Source: Drosophila pseudoobscura (taxonomy: Eukaryota > Arthropoda > Insecta > Diptera > Drosophilidae). Taken from it: DNA of 64,000 nucleotides. The translations under genes and the position numbers were made by a program. This document shows positions 59,629 through 64,000 of this stretch, in pieces. Numbering within the stretch: the first letter of the stretch is position 1; every line of letters begins with the position of its first letter. A model generated the notes under the pieces. It ran no database searches, had not been told where the DNA came from, and saw only the letters and a program-made list of their open reading frames with translations. The DNA lies in the NCBI RefSeq assembly GCF_009870125.1, contig NC_046679.1, positions 10,230,001 to 10,294,000 on the forward strand, read 5' to 3'.

Positions 59629-62600
59629 TTCTAAGGAAAACTAAATGCCAATTCAGTTGGATTTTAATATATATTTCACTGCCATTTTTAACTGTCAATC
59701 TGTCAGAGTTTGTGGGAGAAGCCTGGGGCCACGATGCTGGCTGAAAGCGGTTTGGCGCAAAAAGTCGAGTTCCATGGAATGCTGTTGTTGTTCTGTCGGT
59801 TTTCTGCTCTGGTTCTGAGAATCCTGCTTTGTTCATTACCTATGAGTTTATCAAGAAACATTGATGATCTATTAGAGTGTGGTATCCATACTGTAATCTG
59901 AAGTATGCATTTAAGTATGTAAATACTCCATTAAGTAATTAAACATCATTAAATATATGATGCAAACATTTTGTGGAAGGTCAAAACATTTGCGGCGACT
60001 GTAACAAATGAAAAGATACGCCACACCTAGAAACATTGGTGTTCTTATGGTCAGGATTATACTAATTGATTAAATAAATTAAATCAATTATGTGCTGTTG
60101 GATTGGAAAAAAAAGAACGCAAGAAAAGGTCTGCTAGGGCGTTTTCAAATAAATAAATATATTGCAAACAAAGTACGGTTTTAGATGCAATAAATTTTAT
60201 TGAACTTTCAGTTTATTTTGCCTAAATGTCAGTTTTTTACAGCATATCAGATTCGTACAGTCTTGGATGGTACTTTTCTTAGAAAAGTAACAAAGAACAT
60301 TTAAGAGTGGCGTTTCCTTTTACTCGATTTTTATTGCATGTGCACTCCTTCAAAAGCGTCGACCAAATGTCGCTGTTGTTGACAATGGAAAATAGTTGTT
60401 AAATGGGGAAAAGAACAAGACAAGAATAAGAAGATCTACTTATACATGTGTGAAGTATTCAGCCTTTTGTTTCTATTGGTGGAATTTTAGCTGCAATTTC
60501 TGAAAACCACAACAAGTACATTTTTATTACTTTTGGAGGTTCTTAGGATTTTTCAATGAAATGAGCAATGCGAAAAATAAGATGGGATATCAAAGAAATA
60601 ACTCATTCGCTTCATTTTCCCCTATTTCCATTCTTATTTCAGAGCCAACGCCCTTGAATGAAAGGGCACTGGTTATAGTTCATTTATAAGTTTTCCCATT
60701 AATCGATCTGATGTTTGTCTACTTATTCTCTGAGTCTGTGGAAATAATTTGTTTCTTTTAATGGCGAAAAGCAGCCGGAGGACGAGCTACAATTCCATTG
60801 TAATATAAACGATTATAATAATCTCATGCAGAACTTTTTAGTGCAATCTAGTGATCGACTTGTTTTTACAACACTTTTGCAATAAATCAATTAAAAGTTT
60901 TTTTTCCTTTGCCTGGTGGCATGGAAATCCTTGATGCATGACAATTATAGTGGCATGCCCCAACAACCTCAACTATTCACTAATTACAAACTGGACAATA
61001 TTTTGGTGGGGCATTCCCCTAAGGTCTGAAACTTTTTAAACGCAGCTGACAGGCTGATTTTTGGTCAACACAAATAATTGGAATAATTAATTAAATGAAA
61101 TCCATTGCTCACTTTTAAATTAGTGAAATGCAATTTGTACCTTTTGAGGTACGTTATTCCATTTATAGTGACAATTAAAATGCAGTTAATTCAATTGAAA
61201 TAAAACCGAATTTCAATCGGAAGTGCAATCGGATAACTACAAAAAGTACCAGAGTGAAAAGCGTTGCAATTAAATATTCAATACGCCCACAAGAACATTT
61301 TCACCTAAAGCATCTTGTTGACTTGCCAGATGGGAGTGGCTGGCTCTTCAGCTGCCGTCCGACGAAAAGGACACTTTGGCTGGTTCCCAGGCGAATGCTA
61401 ATTAATAAACTTTACTTTTGTCTCCGAGTTGAGCAGGATTCTCAACTGGCGCTGAGAGGCTGCCGTTCTCTTGCACGAGTGGCGCCTCAATTAATGAAAT
61501 CTATGCAAATTGGCTTAATTTCAATTGTGGAAGTCGACTCAGTACTAGTTTCGGCTCCACTGACGTCAACTGAAACTCTAGCTGAATGAGCCGCACGGAC
61601 GATGATGACGGTAAATCCCAAACAAATTAGCCCGGACACGTTCCGCAGGGCAAAAAGCACACACATCCAAGGGCAACACGATTAAGCTCTCGTTCTAGGA
61701 ACACTTCTGTCGAATCCTTAAATTGGTGCGCTTTAAGGGCAATTGCTGGGGCCGAGGAACCGACTGGTAAGGGCAAACAAAAACATAGACAGACCTCAAG
61801 TCTGGGACTGAGTCTGGGACTGAGTCTGGGTCTGGGTCTCTGCTCAATGCCCAATGCTCAATGCTCCGTGTCCAAGGTCCGGGCTAAGACACTTTATTGT
61901 TTCGCTGGCTGCAATTGAGCCCAGTATTCCGAGCTATTTTTGGCCCTCGACTTGTGGCCTGGACTCCGACTGAGCTGCAGCTAATCTCGAGTTGTCTGCT
62001 TTTCGGGGATTTCGACTTTTGTTTTGTTTCCCCGCCCACCGTCACCCGCACCCGCACCCTCACCCGCAGTCGCAGCCGCAGCCGCAGGCGGGTGCCGCCG
62101 GTTCTGGAAGCCCTTTCCTCAAGTGCGTCGAGTACATCCACATCGAGGCCATAAAGCAAGCACTTTTCGTTTGTTGAACTGTGACCGGGTGGGGTCGGAG
62201 GGCAGGACACCCGTCTAATTTGTTGTCAAATGCTGGCTGCCAGTGCCAGCTGTTGGCTGCTGCTCGGATTTCAACATTCCGCCTTTCATTTTAATTTGCA
62301 GTATTGTTCTGTGGCCAGGACGAGGGCCAGGACCAGGGCCAGGGCCAGAGGCTGTGAGCCTTTCGATGTTTACCATTTTTATTGCGCACTTGCCACATCA
62401 AGGATACCGCATTTTCCCTTTTGGCATGCAATTAATATTTAATTAAATCGCCTGATTCGAAAATATCAATGCGTATTTCCGAAATTCCTGGAGAGCCACA
62501 CTTATCCCACCGAAATCTGGCTAAGCCGAAACCAGAACTCCCACAAATCAAAAATAATATTTATTCGCCATCGCCAGAAGGAGAGCAAGAGCCACAGCAA

Positions 62601-63567
62601 GAGTTGACCTCGTGACAACAACAATGACAACAAAGGAACAATTGGGTTCAGCAAAATATTTTTCCAAGGACCAGGACTAGGGCCTTACGCTATATATAGA
62701 TGAACGTACATATATGTACAGCCTGAAGTCCTGTTTGCACAGCTTTACTTGAGGACTCGACCAACCGCATCGGGCCGGAGAAATCTGTTGATTTCTTTTT
62801 CGACCACAGTGTGCATATTTAATTGAAGGCTAGTTGAGACGTTTTGGCCAGATTCTAATTTGCTCGCCTACGGCATAAGTTGATCCGTTTGGCATTGATA
62901 ACAATGGGTTGGAGGTAAGAGGTAAGAGGGGACTCTGGAGGGCCCTTGTGCTAACACGATGATGGGCACCATGAGAGCTGGGGGAACTTTGTCCAGCTCT
63001 TTGCTGGCTCGTTAGGTGCAGACAAGGACCCGTGCAGAATGACCGGGCGGCATGCGGCATGCGGCATGCATGTGAGGGTGCTTGGCTTTAAAATCTGGAC
63101 ATGGACATGACCGGCTTATAGACAGTCTGCCTGCCACTCTGAGTCATGGTTATTTGTTGTTCCCTCTGACAGAACAACAAATGAATCTGCCGCTTTGGAA
63201 AGTGAAAGTTTGTCGCTCATAAACTGGAAGAGTAATCTGAAATGTCTGTGCGTAATGACCGGGACAATATGCGGACTGTTGAGGTCTCCGACTCCAGCAG
63301 CTTATTAAAGCCCTGTTTGAAGGGTGAAAAAAATGCGAATCAGAGAACTCTTCGTCTTCGTCTCTGACAGGGAGCTTTGTGCGAGGAGCTGTTGGCCGTT
63401 AAACTGCTTGTCTAGACCGTGAGTAAATTTATGGCTCTGATTAATATCTTTATTGTGTCAGATTATGATTGACTAGGCGGCAGGCCACACAATTTATTGA
63501 TGAAAGAACCGCTCTTGTCCATTTTTGGAAGTTCCTTTTGCTCCTTTCAAAAGCCCTGTACTCCACG

Positions 63568-63987
63568 ATGATGGACGAGGATGGCGCTCCATTGTATTTT
63601 ATTGGCAGCACATCACCAGGCTCCTTCCCCGGCAACAGGGCGTATGAGAATCTATTCAAAGAAGCTAATTTGTATTCGAGGGGTAAGTATGCATAAAGTC
63701 ACACATTAACAGATCTGTCGTTTGCCTTTCCATGATCAAATTTCCCAATAACTTTTTCGTGAATCTGGATCCACTGCTTTCGAAAAATCATTAATAATAA
63801 TGCCCAAAGAGCAGAAGCCATAATTCCCGTTTATTTAAGATTGAACTTGATTTATTTACTGATTCTAGCCCTGGTAGGAGTATCCAACACGTGCCAATAC
63901 GCCCGGATTACAAGCCCTTTCCTGGCACTGTACTGCACTCACATCCATTTCAATTTTAATACAGAGCTTCCCCGAAAGCCTCCTTGA
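63568..63987 (+). CDS. Candidate two-exon coding segment (low confidence)
   Basis: Exon 63568-63682 reads MMDEDGAPLYFIGSTSPGSF with PGNRAYENLFKEANLYSR and ends in a perfect GTAAGT donor. An acceptor (TGATTCTAG) at 63868 joins in phase to ALVGVSNTCQYARITSPFLA and ends at a TGA at 63985-63987; about 77 residues in all. The frame is also open upstream of the first ATG, so the first exon may begin earlier. I recognise no family. The first exon looks more coding-like than its surroundings. The second may instead be chance, with the true next exon outside the window. Confidence 0.25.
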
Positions 63988-64000
63988 GTAATGGGTCTCT

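Larger units (their letters stand above)
49959..63567. other. Long stretch without a supported gene
   Basis: About 13.6 kb with no family-like open frame or consistent exon set, apart from two weak fragments listed separately (54342-54430 and 59305-59628, minus). Base composition alternates between AT-rich blocks and GC-rich blocks with short pentamer or hexamer arrays (about 51760, 53855, 58790, 61800, 62045, 62315 and 63050). Homopolymer and dinucleotide runs are few. This looks like a large intron or regulatory intergenic region of a developmental gene extending beyond the window, which is inference. Confidence 0.5.

Noticed and set aside
61884-62218. Arg/Val- and Ala-rich frames
   Set aside because: Produced by CACCCG/CAGCCG hexamer repeats; no coding evidence.
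1-64000. CRISPR arrays, rRNA genes, LTR or virus-derived elements
   Set aside because: None was recognised. The only dispersed repeat is the short GTATATTT module, which has no coding capacity or long terminal repeats.

Overview
The window is insect nuclear DNA, almost certainly from a Drosophila outside the melanogaster subgroup. The genes have short introns of about 55-80 bp with GTAAGT-type donors, DRE (TATCGATA) and E-box promoter motifs, and many GTACATAC/ACATAC and GC-rich pentamer microsatellites. The encoded proteins look like diverged orthologues of fly genes (Ccm3, GILT1, CCHa2, Droj2, mRpS21, Lip3, Dic1, poly). In D. melanogaster these mostly lie on chromosome arm 3R around 87-88, so this is probably Muller element E of an obscura-group-like species. 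That placement is inference from memory, not a search.

Layout. 1-4.1 kb: no gene recognised. 4.1-6.4 kb (-): Ccm3/PDCD10 in five exons, head-to-head with a CutC-family gene (6.75-7.53 kb, +). 7.8-9.0 kb (+): an unrecognised coiled-coil protein with internal ~22-residue repeats. 9.2-11.3 kb (+): a CCDC149 homologue. 11.7-12.0 kb (+): Dpm3. 13.6-16.8 kb (+): GILT1. 18.8-24.1 kb (+): the neuropeptide/hormone precursor CCHamide-2, with a TATA promoter and a non-coding first exon. 26.0-28.8 kb (+): the WDR36/Utp21 ribosome-biogenesis protein. 30.3-32.6 kb (-): Droj2 (DNAJA-type Hsp40). 33.3-33.6 kb (+): mRpS21. 35.3-37.6 kb (+): a secreted Thr/Pro/Glu-rich protein. 38.5-38.8 kb (-): a 102-residue single-pass membrane protein. 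40.1-42.1 kb (+): Lip3-like acid lipase, tail-to-tail with a DUF1091 secreted protein (42.1-42.9 kb, -). 43.4-44.3 kb (-): mitochondrial dicarboxylate carrier Dic1. 48.8 kb: a tRNA-Ile(AAT). 49.2-50.0 kb (+): poly/Elp6. 50-63.5 kb: a long stretch with no convincing gene, only simple repeats and a few gene-like fragments. 63.57-64 kb: a possible exon pair.

The genes do not form one pathway. This is an ordinary mixed euchromatic neighbourhood of housekeeping genes (ribosome biogenesis, mitochondrial translation and transport, chaperone, dolichol-mannose synthesis, tRNA modification) interspersed with secreted or digestive genes. The most interesting structure is a dispersed ~150-190 bp module rich in GTATATTT motifs. 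It occurs in three near-full copies and one partial copy. Three of the four sit directly upstream of housekeeping genes (Dpm3, Utp21, Droj2) and point the same way as the gene, so it may be a mobile promoter cassette. No CRISPR, rRNA, LTR element or virus-derived element was recognised.
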